DNA of 40,741 bases from Streptomycetaceae bacterium (GCA_027486075.1 JAIXPU010000022.1:1-40741), one strand, 5' to 3'; counted from the first letter of the stretch, positions 1 to 9,025 are shown. Notes: generated by a model not told the origin, from the sequence alone. Translations and numbers: made by a program.

Positions 1-9
1 CAGTTTCAT
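1..9 (-). CDS. PII signal-transduction protein, first three codons only (partial)
   Basis: Directly after the amt stop, the minus strand reads ATG AAA CTG (Met-Lys-Leu) up to the window edge. A purine-rich AAGGGGG lies about 7 bases before the ATG, inside the end of amt. GlnK/GlnB PII proteins typically begin Met-Lys-Leu, and the order ftsY-amt-glnB/glnK is common in actinobacteria. PII binds the ammonium channel and gates it according to 2-oxoglutarate and ATP/ADP. Only three codons are visible, so the identity is an inference from context. Confidence 0.4.
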
Positions 10-11
10 CC

Positions 12-1301
12 TTAGACCCCCTTCGAAGCGCTATTGACGCTTCCTTGTGTGTTATCTGTAAGTTCATAACCTCGCTCAGCATGAACTGCGAGATCGATAC
101 CTGAAACTTCTTCATCCTTTGAGATTCGGAATCCCATGACAAGATCGATGACCTTGGCAATTATCAGAGTCAGAATGAAGGAGTAGCCAAGAACTGCTAC
201 TACGCCAATCGCCTGCTTAACGAGCTGTTCAGTGCCGCCGCCGTTGAGTAGACCTACTTCAACTCCAACGAAACCAATCATCAGCGTTCCGACGATTCCA
301 CCGACGAGGTGTACTGCAACGACATCGAGTGAGTCGTCAAAGCCGAAGCGGAACTTGAGTCCAACAGACATCGCGCAGAGTGCACCGGCAACCACGCCGA
401 TGATAAGAGCGCCGCTCGCTGTGACAGCAGCACATGCTGGAGTAATCGCAACCAACCCTGCAACAACTCCTGATGCTGCGCCCAAGCTGGTTGCATGGCC
501 ATCGCGAAGCTTTTCAACAATGAGCCAGGCCAAGACTGCAGCAACTGTCGCACCGATTGTGTTGAGAAGAGCAAGTCCGGCTGTTCCATTTGATGCCACT
601 GCAGAACCTGCGTTGAAACCAAACCAACCAAACCACAAAAGTGCAGCGCCCAACATAACGAGCGGAAGATTATGTGGTCGCATTGGTGATCGACCAAAAC
701 CGATGCGCTTGCCGAGAACAATTGCTAGCGCCAATCCTGCTGCACCTGCGTTGATGTGAACCGCGGTACCGCCAGCAAAGTCGATTGCGCCTAGATCGTT
801 AGCAATCCATCCGCCGGTTTCGGCCACAAAGTCATCGAAGGCAAATACCCAGTGAGCGACTGGGAAGTAGACAAGAGTTGCCCATACGCCAGCAAATACC
901 ATCCAAGCGCCAAACTTGGCGCGATCTGCAATCGATCCTGAAATTAGCGCAACGGTAATCGCTGCGAATATCCCTTGGAATGCGATAAAGACTGCAGCCG
1001 GAATTGTTCCAATAAGTGCTTCAGAATTATCTAGACCTTTGAGGAAGAGAAATTCGGTGACATCACCGATATATCCATTACCTCCGACTGAATCACCAAA
1101 GACCATTGAAAAGCCAAAGATGATCCAAAGAGTAAAGACGACAGCGAGTGCGCCGAATGACATCATCATCATATTCAGTACGCTCTTGACTCGAACCATG
1201 CCGCCATAAAAGAGTGCAAGGCCTGGAATCATGAGCGTGACCAAGCCAGCGCTCATGAGCATCCAGGCGGTATCACCTGAATTAAGTACAACTTCTTCCA
1301 T
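12..1301 (-). CDS. amt: Ammonium transporter (Amt/AmtB family)
   Basis: This is an integral membrane channel for ammonium uptake, 429 aa, a normal length for the family. The N-terminus has GDTAWMLMSAGLVTLMIPGL followed by FYGGMVR, the usual start of the first Amt membrane helices. Further hydrophobic segments fill the protein up to about residue 390, consistent with 11 helices. LWFGWFGFNAGSA and the histidines in AVHINAG and VVAVHLVGG (pore-lining twin histidines in this family) are present. The cytoplasmic tail is short. The next gene starts at the window edge and looks like a PII regulator. Two GlnR-like boxes lie 91 to 137 bases upstream, so nitrogen control is likely. Confidence 0.95.
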   Translation of the reverse strand: MEEVVLNSGDTAWMLMSAGLVTLMIPGLALFYGGMVRVKSVLNMMMMSFGALAVVFTLWIIFGFSMVFGDSVGGNGYIGDVTEFLFLKGLDNSEALIGTIPAAVFIAFQGIFAAITVALISGSIADRAKFGAWMVFAGVWATLVYFPVAHWVFAFDDFVAETGGWIANDLGAIDFAGGTAVHINAGAAGLALAIVLGKRIGFGRSPMRPHNLPLVMLGAALLWFGWFGFNAGSAVASNGTAGLALLNTIGATVAAVLAWLIVEKLRDGHATSLGAASGVVAGLVAITPACAAVTASGALIIGVVAGALCAMSVGLKFRFGFDDSLDVVAVHLVGGIVGTLMIGFVGVEVGLLNGGGTEQLVKQAIGVVAVLGYSFILTLIIAKVIDLVMGFRISKDEEVSGIDLAVHAERGYELTDNTQGSVNSASKGV

Positions 1302-1358
1302 ATCTATTATTCCATTTCCCGAAATATGCAGAACTCGTCGTTGAGATGGGGCAAAGGT

Positions 1359-1378
1359 GCCTGTCGGGGATTACAGGC
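1359..1378 (-). terminator. Hairpin between ftsY and amt, possible terminator
   Basis: The arms GCCTGT and ACAGGC are perfect complements of 6 bp around an 8-base loop. On the minus strand the hairpin follows ftsY, but no clear run of T comes after it. It could be a weak ftsY terminator or a leader structure of amt. Confidence 0.3.
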
Positions 1379-1391
1379 GATAGCGCCACAG

Positions 1392-1438
1392 GTTAAGAAG
1401 TGGTCACAAAAGGCGCTGCTTTGTTACAAGTGAGTTAC
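1392..1438 (-). promoter_or_regulatory. Two GlnR-like boxes upstream of amt
   Basis: On the minus strand, GTAAC-N6-GTAAC (1423-1438) fits the actinobacterial GlnR half-site pattern GTNAC-N6-GNAAC exactly. A second copy, GTGAC-N6-TTAAC (1392-1407), differs in one base. The copies are 31 bases apart, start to start, about three helical turns. GlnR activates amt-glnK operons in Streptomyces and Mycobacterium. No glnR gene is in the window, so regulation by GlnR is inferred. Confidence 0.5.
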
Positions 1439-1452
1439 GCCCAGGCTGAGGG

Positions 1453-2289
1453 CTAGGCGAGAAGTCCATCGATGTAGCTATCAGGCTCAAAGGCGGCGAA
1501 ATCGCCTTGGCCTTCTCCTGTGCCGATGAATTTGATTGGGATATCGAGAGCGCTCTCTATTGCCAGAGCGACTCCCCCGCGGGCGCTGCCATCGAGCTTT
1601 GTGACGATAAGTCCTGTTACATCAACAGCCTCACTAAAGATCTTTGCTTGGGCCAATCCGTTCTGGCCTGTTGTTCCATCAATCACCAATAGAACTTCAC
1701 TAATCGGAAGCACCTTTTCAACTACCCGTTTAACTTTACCGAGCTCTGCCATCAAATCGTTTTTGTTATGAAGGCGTCCGGCTGTATCAATGATGAGATA
1801 CCCGCTCTTTAGCTCCACAGCACGCTTTGCACTATCGAAGGCAACAGCTGCAGGTTCAGCACCTTCTTTGCCGCTAATAACTTCAACGTTGATGCGCTCT
1901 CCCCACGTTTGCAGTTGAGCAACAGCTGCAGCGCGGAAGGTATCTGCAGCTCCCAAAATCACTGAGTTTCCTGATGACTTAAGAGATGTTGCTAGCTTGG
2001 CAACCGATGTTGTCTTTCCCGTTCCATTGACGCCAACAACCAGAATTACCTTCTGTTCGCCACCTGCTACTAGTCCACGTTCACGCTTTGAAAGTTTAGA
2101 TTTGAGAATCTCTTTGATTGCTCCCTCGGCATCCTCGCCGCGCATCTTCTTGGCAGATTCAAGTAGTTCGGCCACAAGGTTTGGCCCCAAATCAGAGGCA
2201 AGAAGTTCGACCTCAATCTCTTTCCAATCGAGTGCGGATGCAGTCGAAGTGCCACGTACCTTGGCGATTAATCGATTGAAAATGCCCAT
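1453..2289 (-). CDS. ftsY: Signal recognition particle receptor FtsY
   Basis: This GTPase docks ribosome-SRP complexes at the membrane for co-translational insertion of membrane proteins. At 278 aa it is short: it has the N and G domains but almost none of the acidic A domain found in E. coli FtsY. The G1 loop is GVNGTGKTT (about residues 88-96), followed by DTFRAAA, DTAGR (G3) and TKLDGSARGG (G4/G5). It starts at an ATG 14 bases beyond the smc stop and is probably co-transcribed with rnc and smc. This smc-ftsY arrangement is common in actinobacteria. Confidence 0.95.
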   Translation of the reverse strand: MGIFNRLIAKVRGTSTASALDWKEIEVELLASDLGPNLVAELLESAKKMRGEDAEGAIKEILKSKLSKRERGLVAGGEQKVILVVGVNGTGKTTSVAKLATSLKSSGNSVILGAADTFRAAAVAQLQTWGERINVEVISGKEGAEPAAVAFDSAKRAVELKSGYLIIDTAGRLHNKNDLMAELGKVKRVVEKVLPISEVLLVIDGTTGQNGLAQAKIFSEAVDVTGLIVTKLDGSARGGVALAIESALDIPIKFIGTGEGQGDFAAFEPDSYIDGLLA

Positions 2290-2303
2290 TTTAAATTGAA
2301 GGG

Positions 2304-5300
2304 CTAAGCGGTTTCAGATTCACGCAGACGCTGGGAAATAACTTCAGTGACGCCATCTCCGCGCATCGTTACGCCATACAGAGCATCAGCGATCTCCATC
2401 GTGCGCTTCTGGTGGGTGATGATAATCAGCTGAGAGCTCTCGCGTAACTCTTCGAGAATAGTCAGCAATCGACCTAGGTTCACATCGTCGAGCGCTGCTT
2501 CAACTTCATCGAGCACATAGAACGGGCTTGGGCGTGACTTAAAGATTGCAACCAGCATGGCAACTGCCGTGAGTGACTTTTCTCCACCAGAGAGCAGGGA
2601 TAGACGCTTTACTCTCTTGCCAGGAGGGCGCGCTTCTACATCCACGCCAGTATTGAGTAGGTCATCAGGATTCGTGAGAATCAACTTTCCGTCTCCACCA
2701 GGGAAGAGGCGCGCAAAGATATCTTTGAAGTGCTCTGCAACATCTTCGTAAGCTTCCATGAAGATCTGTTGCACACGATCATCAACTTCCTTGATGATGT
2801 CGAGCAGATCTTTCTTTGTGCGCTTAAGGTCCTCGAGCTGCTCTGCCAAGAACTTCAAGCGCTCTTCTAGCGCGCTATATTCCTCAAGCGCTAGCGGATT
2901 AATCTTTCCAAGAAGAGTCAGAGAACGTTCTGTCGCAGCGAGTCGCTTCTCTTGCTGGTCGCGACGATAAGGAATTAGCTCTGTTGCAACTATCTCGCCT
3001 GACTCAGTTTCGATAAAGGTCGGAACATCCTTATCAGGACCGTATTCACCTATGAGGGTTGGAATATCAATGCCCAATTCTTCAACTGCCTTGGTCTGCA
3101 ACGCTTCGACGCGCATCCGTTGTTCAGCGCGGGCGATCTCATCTCGGTGCACACTTGATGTGAGTTGATCTAACTCTTGAGTTAACTCACGGTTACGTGA
3201 GCGAACTGTGAGAGTCTCGCCTTCTCGCTCAGTGCGATTGGCTTCAAGGCGTGAGCGCTCAGTTGCAGCCTTTGCAATAGAACGTTCGATATGAATAAGC
3301 GCTTCATAAGCAGCCTCTGCGATTGCCTGTGAGATAACAGCTCCTCGTGCACGAGCGCCGCGACGAGAAACTGCTCGCTCTGATGCTTCTCGTTCGGCTC
3401 GCGCAGAATCTTCAAGCGCTTGTGCGCGCGCTGCTATAGAGGCCACTCGCTCTTCAGAGGTGCGTACAGCAAGTCGCGCTTCAACTTCAGCGGTGCGCGC
3501 GCTCGAGACTTGATTGCGAAGTGACTCTGCCTTGGAATGATCTGGCTCTGCGATATCACCGTGATGTTGCAACTGATTCGATGCGATAGAAAGTTCGTTT
3601 TCATCGCGCGCTTTAGCTGAAGTCGCATCGTTAATCGCAGTGGCTAAACGATCTACCTCGGCGGTCGCAGACTTAATGTTCTGACCGGAAACGGCAAGCT
3701 GCTCAGTGAAAGCTGCAATACGGGCATCAGATTCGTTGAGCTTGGCAAGGGCTGCATCAAAATCACTCTGCTTCTTCTCTAAATCGGTTGCAGCAATTGA
3801 AATTTCAAACTTGAGTTGATCACAAGTATGGGTTAGTTCATCAAGCTTCTTCGCCAGGTCAGCGATAAGAGCTTGAATTTCAATAAGAGATGATGAGGAT
3901 GCCGATCCTCCACGTGCACGAGACGAGGTAATGATGTCGCCATCGCGGGTTACAACTGTGATGCCGCGATGCTGGCCCAAGATGTTCTGAGCATCTCGTG
4001 GGTTTTGCGCAACCACAGTTTGTGACAGAAGCGTCGAGAGAAGATCAGATATCTGTGATGAACGGACATGGCTTAATAACGAAGTGAGCCCGGCCGGAGT
4101 TGATGAAGCTGCGCTCTGCCCCGGCTCGTAGACAAGAACATCTGCCTGACCCAAATTTTCGCTACGCAATATAGTCAGTGCGCTGACTGCGGAAGATAAA
4201 TCGCGAACAACAATCGCATCGGCTAATTGTCCAAGAGCTGCTGCAGTTGCTGCTTCCCAGCCCTTGTCAATTTCAATTAGAGATGCAATAGATCCAAGAA
4301 TCGAGACTCCGCGTGAATCACGAAGAAGCGCAGTCGCGCCATCTCGAGAATTTGAAGTCAGCTTCATCGCTTCCAGCTTTGCCTCTACGGAGTTACGTTC
4401 GCGATCAGCTGCGCGCTCGGCATCAACTAAGTCAGCATGCGATTTCTTTGCTTGATCAAGTGCGTTCTTTGCGCTTTCAAAGTGAGAGTCCAATCCGAGC
4501 TCTCCGGCATCGGCGTTGGCAATCTCCAATTCGAACTGCGCATAATCTCGCTTTGCTGCATCGACTCGACTCTGTGCTTCATCGCGCGCTGAAGTTAAAC
4601 GGGAAATCTCTTCGGTAATTGCTTCAAGGCGAGCCGCCAGAGATTTAATGTGCCCTTCTTGGCGAGCAGTGCCTTCTCGTTGATCGGCCAGCGCACGCAG
4701 CGCTGCCGCAATAGTGTCTTCTTCACCCTTCAACGCAGCTTCTGCTGCAACCAAAGAGTTACTTGAACTTACCAACAGGTTCTGCGCCGTCAGTACATCT
4801 GCACGCAGTTGCGCTTCCTCTGCGCGGAGGGTCACCGCTTCCTCTTCTAGAAGTTGTGGGTCACGTCCAGCGCTGCGCGCCTCTTCAGCTTCTTCGGCTA
4901 AGAAGCGTGAACGCTCCTGCGCAAGTGATTGAGTTCCACGGAATTTTTCGCGTAACGCGCTAAGGGAATAGAAGTTCTCTTGCGCCTTGATAAGTAGTGG
5001 GCTCTCGAAGGCAGATTGTGTATCGAGTGATTCTTCGCGTCGTCGCACAGCATCAAGTTCAGTTTCGACAAGAGCCCTACGTTCGCGAAGCGCATTTTCA
5101 TCTGCAACTTCAGCATCAAGGGTCTTTGAGAGTGCGATGTAATCATCGGCGAGCAGACGTAACTTGGCATCACGCAAATCAGCCTGAATAGTCGCTGCCT
5201 TCTTCGCAACTTCAGCCTGTTTGCCGAGAGGACGAAGCTGTCTGCGTAACTCAACGGTGAGATCGTTAATGCGCGCCAAGTTGGCCTGCATTGAATCCAA

Positions 5301-5840
5301 CTTACGAATTGCCTTCTCTTTACGTTTGCGGTGCTTAAGCACTCCTGCTGCTTCTTCGATAAAACCTCTACGCTCTTCAGGCGTTGCCATCAGAATCGCA
5401 TCAAGCTGACCTTGACCAACAATGACGTGCATTTCGCGACCGATACCTGAATCACTCAATAGCTCTTGAATATCTAACAGGCGTGAAGCTTCGCCATTAA
5501 TTTGGTACTCGCTCTGACCATTGCGGAAGAGAATGCGCGAGATAGTGACTTCGGTGTAATCGATCGGAAGGGCGCCATCGGTGTTATCGATAGTGACTGC
5601 AACTTCTGCGCGACCAAGCGGAGCGCGCCCTGAAGTTCCGGCGAAGATGACATCTTCCATCTTGCCACCGCGAAGTGACTTTGCGCCCTGTTCACCCATT
5701 ACCCAGGTGAGGGCATCGACAACGTTTGATTTACCTGAACCGTTAGGGCCGACCACGCAGGTGATGCCTGGTTCAAGACGAAGAGTGGTCGCTGATGCAA
5801 AGGATTTAAATCCTTTAAGGGTGAGCGACTTCAAATACAC
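2304..5840 (-). CDS. smc: Chromosome segregation ATPase SMC
   Basis: SMC compacts and aligns sister chromosomes as a ring-shaped dimer, normally with ScpA and ScpB (not in this window). It is 1178 aa, the usual size. Residues about 32-40 form the Walker A motif GPNGSGKSN. Two long Glu/Ala/Arg-rich coiled coils flank a hinge at roughly residues 490-650 (GVSILGSIASLI, later GGSAS). The C-terminal head has the signature LSGGEKSL and Walker B YVLDEVEAALDD. The start is a GTG at 5840 with no strong Shine-Dalgarno sequence, which gives the conserved opening MYLKSLTLKGFKSFA. The gene follows rnc directly; mutM, often found between these two genes, is absent. Confidence 0.97.
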   Translation of the reverse strand: MYLKSLTLKGFKSFASATTLRLEPGITCVVGPNGSGKSNVVDALTWVMGEQGAKSLRGGKMEDVIFAGTSGRAPLGRAEVAVTIDNTDGALPIDYTEVTISRILFRNGQSEYQINGEASRLLDIQELLSDSGIGREMHVIVGQGQLDAILMATPEERRGFIEEAAGVLKHRKRKEKAIRKLDSMQANLARINDLTVELRRQLRPLGKQAEVAKKAATIQADLRDAKLRLLADDYIALSKTLDAEVADENALRERRALVETELDAVRRREESLDTQSAFESPLLIKAQENFYSLSALREKFRGTQSLAQERSRFLAEEAEEARSAGRDPQLLEEEAVTLRAEEAQLRADVLTAQNLLVSSSNSLVAAEAALKGEEDTIAAALRALADQREGTARQEGHIKSLAARLEAITEEISRLTSARDEAQSRVDAAKRDYAQFELEIANADAGELGLDSHFESAKNALDQAKKSHADLVDAERAADRERNSVEAKLEAMKLTSNSRDGATALLRDSRGVSILGSIASLIEIDKGWEAATAAALGQLADAIVVRDLSSAVSALTILRSENLGQADVLVYEPGQSAASSTPAGLTSLLSHVRSSQISDLLSTLLSQTVVAQNPRDAQNILGQHRGITVVTRDGDIITSSRARGGSASSSSLIEIQALIADLAKKLDELTHTCDQLKFEISIAATDLEKKQSDFDAALAKLNESDARIAAFTEQLAVSGQNIKSATAEVDRLATAINDATSAKARDENELSIASNQLQHHGDIAEPDHSKAESLRNQVSSARTAEVEARLAVRTSEERVASIAARAQALEDSARAEREASERAVSRRGARARGAVISQAIAEAAYEALIHIERSIAKAATERSRLEANRTEREGETLTVRSRNRELTQELDQLTSSVHRDEIARAEQRMRVEALQTKAVEELGIDIPTLIGEYGPDKDVPTFIETESGEIVATELIPYRRDQQEKRLAATERSLTLLGKINPLALEEYSALEERLKFLAEQLEDLKRTKKDLLDIIKEVDDRVQQIFMEAYEDVAEHFKDIFARLFPGGDGKLILTNPDDLLNTGVDVEARPPGKRVKRLSLLSGGEKSLTAVAMLVAIFKSRPSPFYVLDEVEAALDDVNLGRLLTILEELRESSQLIIITHQKRTMEIADALYGVTMRGDGVTEVISQRLRESETA

Positions 5841-5910
5841 GCGGTAAACCTATCGGTAGGTGCGCCATTGGTATAAAAGCGACTCGTATCAAGTTGAACT
5901 TGAGGGTTTA

Positions 5911-6588
5911 CTATATTTCGCTACGTAAAATTTCAAAGGAAGCGCGGGCTGCTGATTGTTCGGCTTCTCGCTTACTTTTACCTGTTCCTTCTGCAATGTG
6001 GCTACCACCGACAACTGCGATAGCGGTAAAACTCTTATCGTGATCAGGACCTGTTTCAGAGACCTGATATTCCAGAGTTCCCTTTCCGAGGGAGGCAACT
6101 AACTCCTGTAACGCTGTCTTTCCATCAAGACCTGCGCCCTTGGCCATTGCACTTTCCAGAGTTTCTTTAATGAGTTTATTGACGACGATTGATGTCTGTG
6201 CAAAACCAGATTCGATGTAGATAGCGCCAATCAGGGCCTCAAGAGCATCTGCGAGAAGTGAGTTCTTATCTCGACCGTTGGTGACTTCTTCGCCTTTACC
6301 CAGGCGGATGTACTGACCTAATTCAAGCGTGCGGGCAATATCTGCAAGCGCACGCATATTGACGATTCCTGAGCGGAGCGGCGATAAACGACTCTCATCT
6401 AAATCTGGGTACTTGATATAGAGCTCTTCAGTAACGATAAGTCCAAGAACTGAGTCACCGAGAAATTCCAGGCGCTCATTGGTTGTGGAAATTCCTGTTT
6501 CATAGGCGAAGGACCTATGGGTAAAAGCCAACTCGAGCAGTTCAGGAGAGAGTTGAACTCCTAATTGCTCAAGAAGTTTTGAGTACAG
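5911..6588 (-). CDS. rnc: Ribonuclease III, probable CTG start
   Basis: RNase III cuts double-stranded RNA, including rRNA precursors. The catalytic domain has FTHRSFAYE and the signature NERLEFLGDSVLG, with the acidic metal ligands in place. A double-stranded-RNA-binding domain follows (from about GLDGKTALQELVAS to the end). The first ordinary start codon, TTG at 6531, would remove the first helix (LYSKLLEQLGVQLSPELLE), which belongs to the fold. In-frame homology runs up to a CTG at 6588, preceded by GAGG six bases upstream, giving 225 aa, the normal length. The CTG lies two bases past the rpmF stop, so translational coupling is likely. The start codon is an inference. Confidence 0.9.
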   Translation of the reverse strand: MYSKLLEQLGVQLSPELLELAFTHRSFAYETGISTTNERLEFLGDSVLGLIVTEELYIKYPDLDESRLSPLRSGIVNMRALADIARTLELGQYIRLGKGEEVTNGRDKNSLLADALEALIGAIYIESGFAQTSIVVNKLIKETLESAMAKGAGLDGKTALQELVASLGKGTLEYQVSETGPDHDKSFTAIAVVGGSHIAEGTGKSKREAEQSAARASFEILRSEI

Positions 6589-6589
6589 A

Positions 6590-6763
6590 TCAGACCTCGA
6601 GAACCTGACGGCGGTTATAGGTTCCGCAAGTTGGGCACGCTACGTGGTTGAGCTTTGGCTGCTGGCACTGCCCGCAAGTAGAGATTGCTGCCGCTGTTGT
6701 CTTCCACATGCTGCGACGTGAACGTGTCTTCGAACGAGACATCTTTCGCTTTGGTACTGGCAC
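6590..6763 (-). CDS. rpmF: 50S ribosomal protein L32
   Basis: This small large-subunit ribosomal protein has 57 aa. It opens VPVPKRKMSRSKTRSRRSMW, as L32 proteins do. CGQC and CPTC form a four-cysteine zinc site, so this is the zinc-binding form. The start is a GTG at 6763 with AAGGA about eight bases upstream. The gene sits between yceD and rnc, and the yceD-rpmF pair is conserved across bacteria. The stop codon is followed almost at once by rnc. Confidence 0.95.
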   Translation of the reverse strand: MPVPKRKMSRSKTRSRRSMWKTTAAAISTCGQCQQPKLNHVACPTCGTYNRRQVLEV

Positions 6764-6828
6764 GGTAATCGTCCTTAATCTTCAAAGGACCTTAATGGGC
6801 CCTAAATCGCTATGGCGCTAAGTATCGC

Positions 6829-7416
6829 TTATTTCTCTTGATTGCCAAAATCGGCCGGTTTTTCAAGCAGGGAGGCGAGCCCTGACCAACGCGCATCGAC
6901 TACCTCGTGGCTATGGTCATCTGGCAGGGACTCCCATTTTTCGCCGCAATCCGGACAGAGCCCCATGCACTCTTCATCACAGAGCGGGTTGACCGAGAGC
7001 GCCAGAATAATTGCATCGATGATGGGGATCTCCAGATTCATCTGGTCGCCCTCCATCTGCAACTCATCTTCGACATCTAGATCAATATCTTCATCCTCTC
7101 GTCTTTTCTTACGACCCTTTTCATTTGTTGGCTCGTAGCGATAGAGCTCTTGAATCTTCCTATTAATAACTTGCTCAACCGGGTCGAGGCAACGAATGCA
7201 CTCACCGTGTGCGACCGCAAATATCTCAGCGCTCAGAAGAACTCCTTCGGTGACTGATTCCAGACGTACATCGGCTTCAATCACATCGCCTTCTGGAACT
7301 CCGATCAGGGGAACTCCGATACGAACCGGCGCCTCAATATCGAGCTCATACTCCTTCATTTCTCCAGCGCGGCGCGGGAGTTCGTGAGTATTGAGAACAA
7401 ATGGATTGGTAGTCAT
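6829..7416 (-). CDS. yceD: YceD/DUF177 family protein, 23S rRNA accumulation factor
   Basis: This is a YceD (DUF177) family protein of 195 aa. Relatives are linked to 23S rRNA accumulation and are encoded next to rpmF, as here. The N-terminal half is a beta-rich region of acidic segments. The middle has CIRC and the C-terminal part has CDEECMGLCPDCG, cysteines that probably hold zinc. A very acidic stretch (EDEDIDLDVEDEL) lies around residues 107-120. The mechanism is not well known for the family, so only the family assignment is firm. Confidence 0.85.
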   Translation of the reverse strand: MTTNPFVLNTHELPRRAGEMKEYELDIEAPVRIGVPLIGVPEGDVIEADVRLESVTEGVLLSAEIFAVAHGECIRCLDPVEQVINRKIQELYRYEPTNEKGRKKRREDEDIDLDVEDELQMEGDQMNLEIPIIDAIILALSVNPLCDEECMGLCPDCGEKWESLPDDHSHEVVDARWSGLASLLEKPADFGNQEK

Positions 7417-7437
7417 AGGTATGCCCAGAAAGTTGCG

Positions 7438-7926
7438 CTAGTCGTCAGAGTTAAGTTGTGAGAGAACATCCTTATCGTTTGCGCCCTCGAGACGTTCGCG
7501 TCCACGGGCAACTGCTTCCATGGTCTTATTGAGAATTACTTCAAGGGTGGCGAGTCGACCATCGATATACGCCTCTACCTCTTCGCGCTCTTGCGCTGCC
7601 AAATCGCGGGCATCATCAAGGATTCGTTTTGCTTCATCACGAGCTGCCTGAACTATTGAGGTTTGTTCCACCATGCGAGCGACATCTTCGCGCGCAGTTG
7701 CAATCATCGCCTCTGCGCTAGAGCGGCCTTCTTCAATAATCTGATTACGTTGCGTGAGAATTCCTTCGGCCTGTAGGAAATCAGCTGGAAGAACATCGCG
7801 AGCACCCTCGAGGACTTCAAGCATCTCTCCGCGATGTACAACACATGAAGCAGAGAGCGGAACACCGCGGGCTTCTTCGACAATTGCTATCGCTGTATTG
7901 AGCTTCTCAATCGAATCCATGGTCAT
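7438..7926 (-). CDS. Coiled-coil protein, SepIVA/DivIVA-like
   Basis: This is a 162 aa soluble protein, almost entirely helical and charged. Its coiled-coil heptads run from about residue 55 to 150 (for example AREDVARMVEQTSIVQAARD). No enzyme motif is visible. Its place between coaD and the yceD-rpmF-rnc genes matches mycobacterial Rv2927c (SepIVA), a DivIVA-like septation factor. It also resembles an F0F1 subunit b coiled coil, which is a common misassignment. The ATG at 7926 overlaps the coaD stop by four bases and has GGAG nine bases upstream. The role in division is inferred from synteny and shape. Confidence 0.6.
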   Translation of the reverse strand: MTMDSIEKLNTAIAIVEEARGVPLSASCVVHRGEMLEVLEGARDVLPADFLQAEGILTQRNQIIEEGRSSAEAMIATAREDVARMVEQTSIVQAARDEAKRILDDARDLAAQEREEVEAYIDGRLATLEVILNKTMEAVARGRERLEGANDKDVLSQLNSDD

Positions 7927-8405
7927 CGTGATTCTCCTGCTCGTGCTTTGAGGGCGGTATTGACGTTTGCTGGAACCATAGAAGAGACATCTCCCCCGTA
8001 GTGAGCCAACTCTTTCACAATTGAGGAAGAAAGGAATGAATGTGTGGGAGATGTGGCCATGAACATTGTCTCAACCCCGGACGCTTGGATATGCACTTGC
8101 GCCATTTGAAGCTCGTAATCAAAGTCTGTGACAGCGCGCAGCCCCTTGACGATGGCTTGTACGCCATTCTTCTTGCAATATTCGACCAGAAGTCCGCTGC
8201 CAGAATCAACGCGAACATTGGAAAACTTCTTCACATTCTCGCCAATCATCTGGATTCTCTCTTCAACCGAGAAGAGGCCAGATTTGTTGCGGTTTACGAA
8301 GACCGCGACTATGACTTCATCGAATTGCAGGCTGGCGCGCTCAATAATGTCGAGGTGGCCAAAGGTGATGGGATCAAAGGACCCTGGGCACACAGCGCGT
8401 TTCAT
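7923..8405 (-). CDS. coaD: Phosphopantetheine adenylyltransferase
   Basis: CoaD makes dephospho-CoA from 4'-phosphopantetheine and ATP, the fourth step of coenzyme A synthesis. It is 160 aa, the normal size. The nucleotidyltransferase motif GSFDPITFGHLDII is at residues 8-21, and the C-terminal SPTHSFLSSSIVKE segment is typical of CoaD. It lies 29 bases downstream of rsmD; rsmD-coaD is a widespread pair. Its stop overlaps the start of the coiled-coil gene. Confidence 0.97.
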   Translation of the reverse strand: MKRAVCPGSFDPITFGHLDIIERASLQFDEVIVAVFVNRNKSGLFSVEERIQMIGENVKKFSNVRVDSGSGLLVEYCKKNGVQAIVKGLRAVTDFDYELQMAQVHIQASGVETMFMATSPTHSFLSSSIVKELAHYGGDVSSMVPANVNTALKARAGESR

Positions 8406-8434
8406 GGTGCAAACGCTAGCAATGAATCCGGCTG

Positions 8435-9022
8435 TTATCCATTCTCACCATCTGTAAGCGTGGGAGCCCCATAAAAAATTGTTGCCTGACCATAGTTTTT
8501 TTCACGAATCGGCGAGAGGCCTTCGGGCCACGAAATTTCTTTGACGCGGCTATTTCGCTCTACTGCAATCAGCCCCTGTTGGTCGATAAATCCACCATCT
8601 CGAAGCAAGATAAGTGATTCGACAACATCGATATCTGAGACATCGTAAGGTGGATCAACATAGATAAAGTGATAGCTCTGTTGCGCTTTATCTTGCAGGA
8701 AGCGATGGACGCTCATCGCATAGAGATGAAAAGTACCTGGGCAATGTGCACTCTTAATGCTCTCGTAATTTGCAGTAATCGCGCGAGCTGCAGCGTCATC
8801 CTTTTCCACTGCGTGGACAAGGGATGCACCGCGCGAGAGCGATTCGAGTGCGATTGCACCAGTGCCTGCATAGAGATCGAGAACACGTAGACCTTCGAAA
8901 TCACCGAATTCTGAAGCCAGAGTTGAGAAGAGCGCCTCGCGAGCGCGATCAGAGGTAGGTCGAGTTGATGATCCAACTGCATCGAGCGGTCGCCCTTTGG
9001 CAAGCCCAGCAATGATTCTCAT
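8435..9022 (-). CDS. rsmD: 16S rRNA (guanine966-N2)-methyltransferase
   Basis: RsmD methylates G966 of 16S rRNA during 30S assembly, using S-adenosylmethionine. It is 195 aa. The N-terminus MRIIAGLAKGRPL is typical. The SAM-binding loop DLYAGTGAIALESLSRGA is near residue 50, and the catalytic motif DPPYD is near residue 126. The ATG at 9022 is three bases past the recG stop; an adjoining TTG at 9025 is possible but less likely. Confidence 0.95.
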   Translation of the reverse strand: MRIIAGLAKGRPLDAVGSSTRPTSDRAREALFSTLASEFGDFEGLRVLDLYAGTGAIALESLSRGASLVHAVEKDDAAARAITANYESIKSAHCPGTFHLYAMSVHRFLQDKAQQSYHFIYVDPPYDVSDIDVVESLILLRDGGFIDQQGLIAVERNSRVKEISWPEGLSPIREKNYGQATIFYGAPTLTDGENG

Positions 9023-9025
9023 CAA

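Noticed and set aside
232..759. Plus-strand open frame of 175 codons opposite amt
   Set aside because: It lies wholly within amt, has proline/threonine-rich random composition, no ribosome binding site, and is a by-product of amt codon use. The same holds for other long frames opposite smc, recG and leuC.
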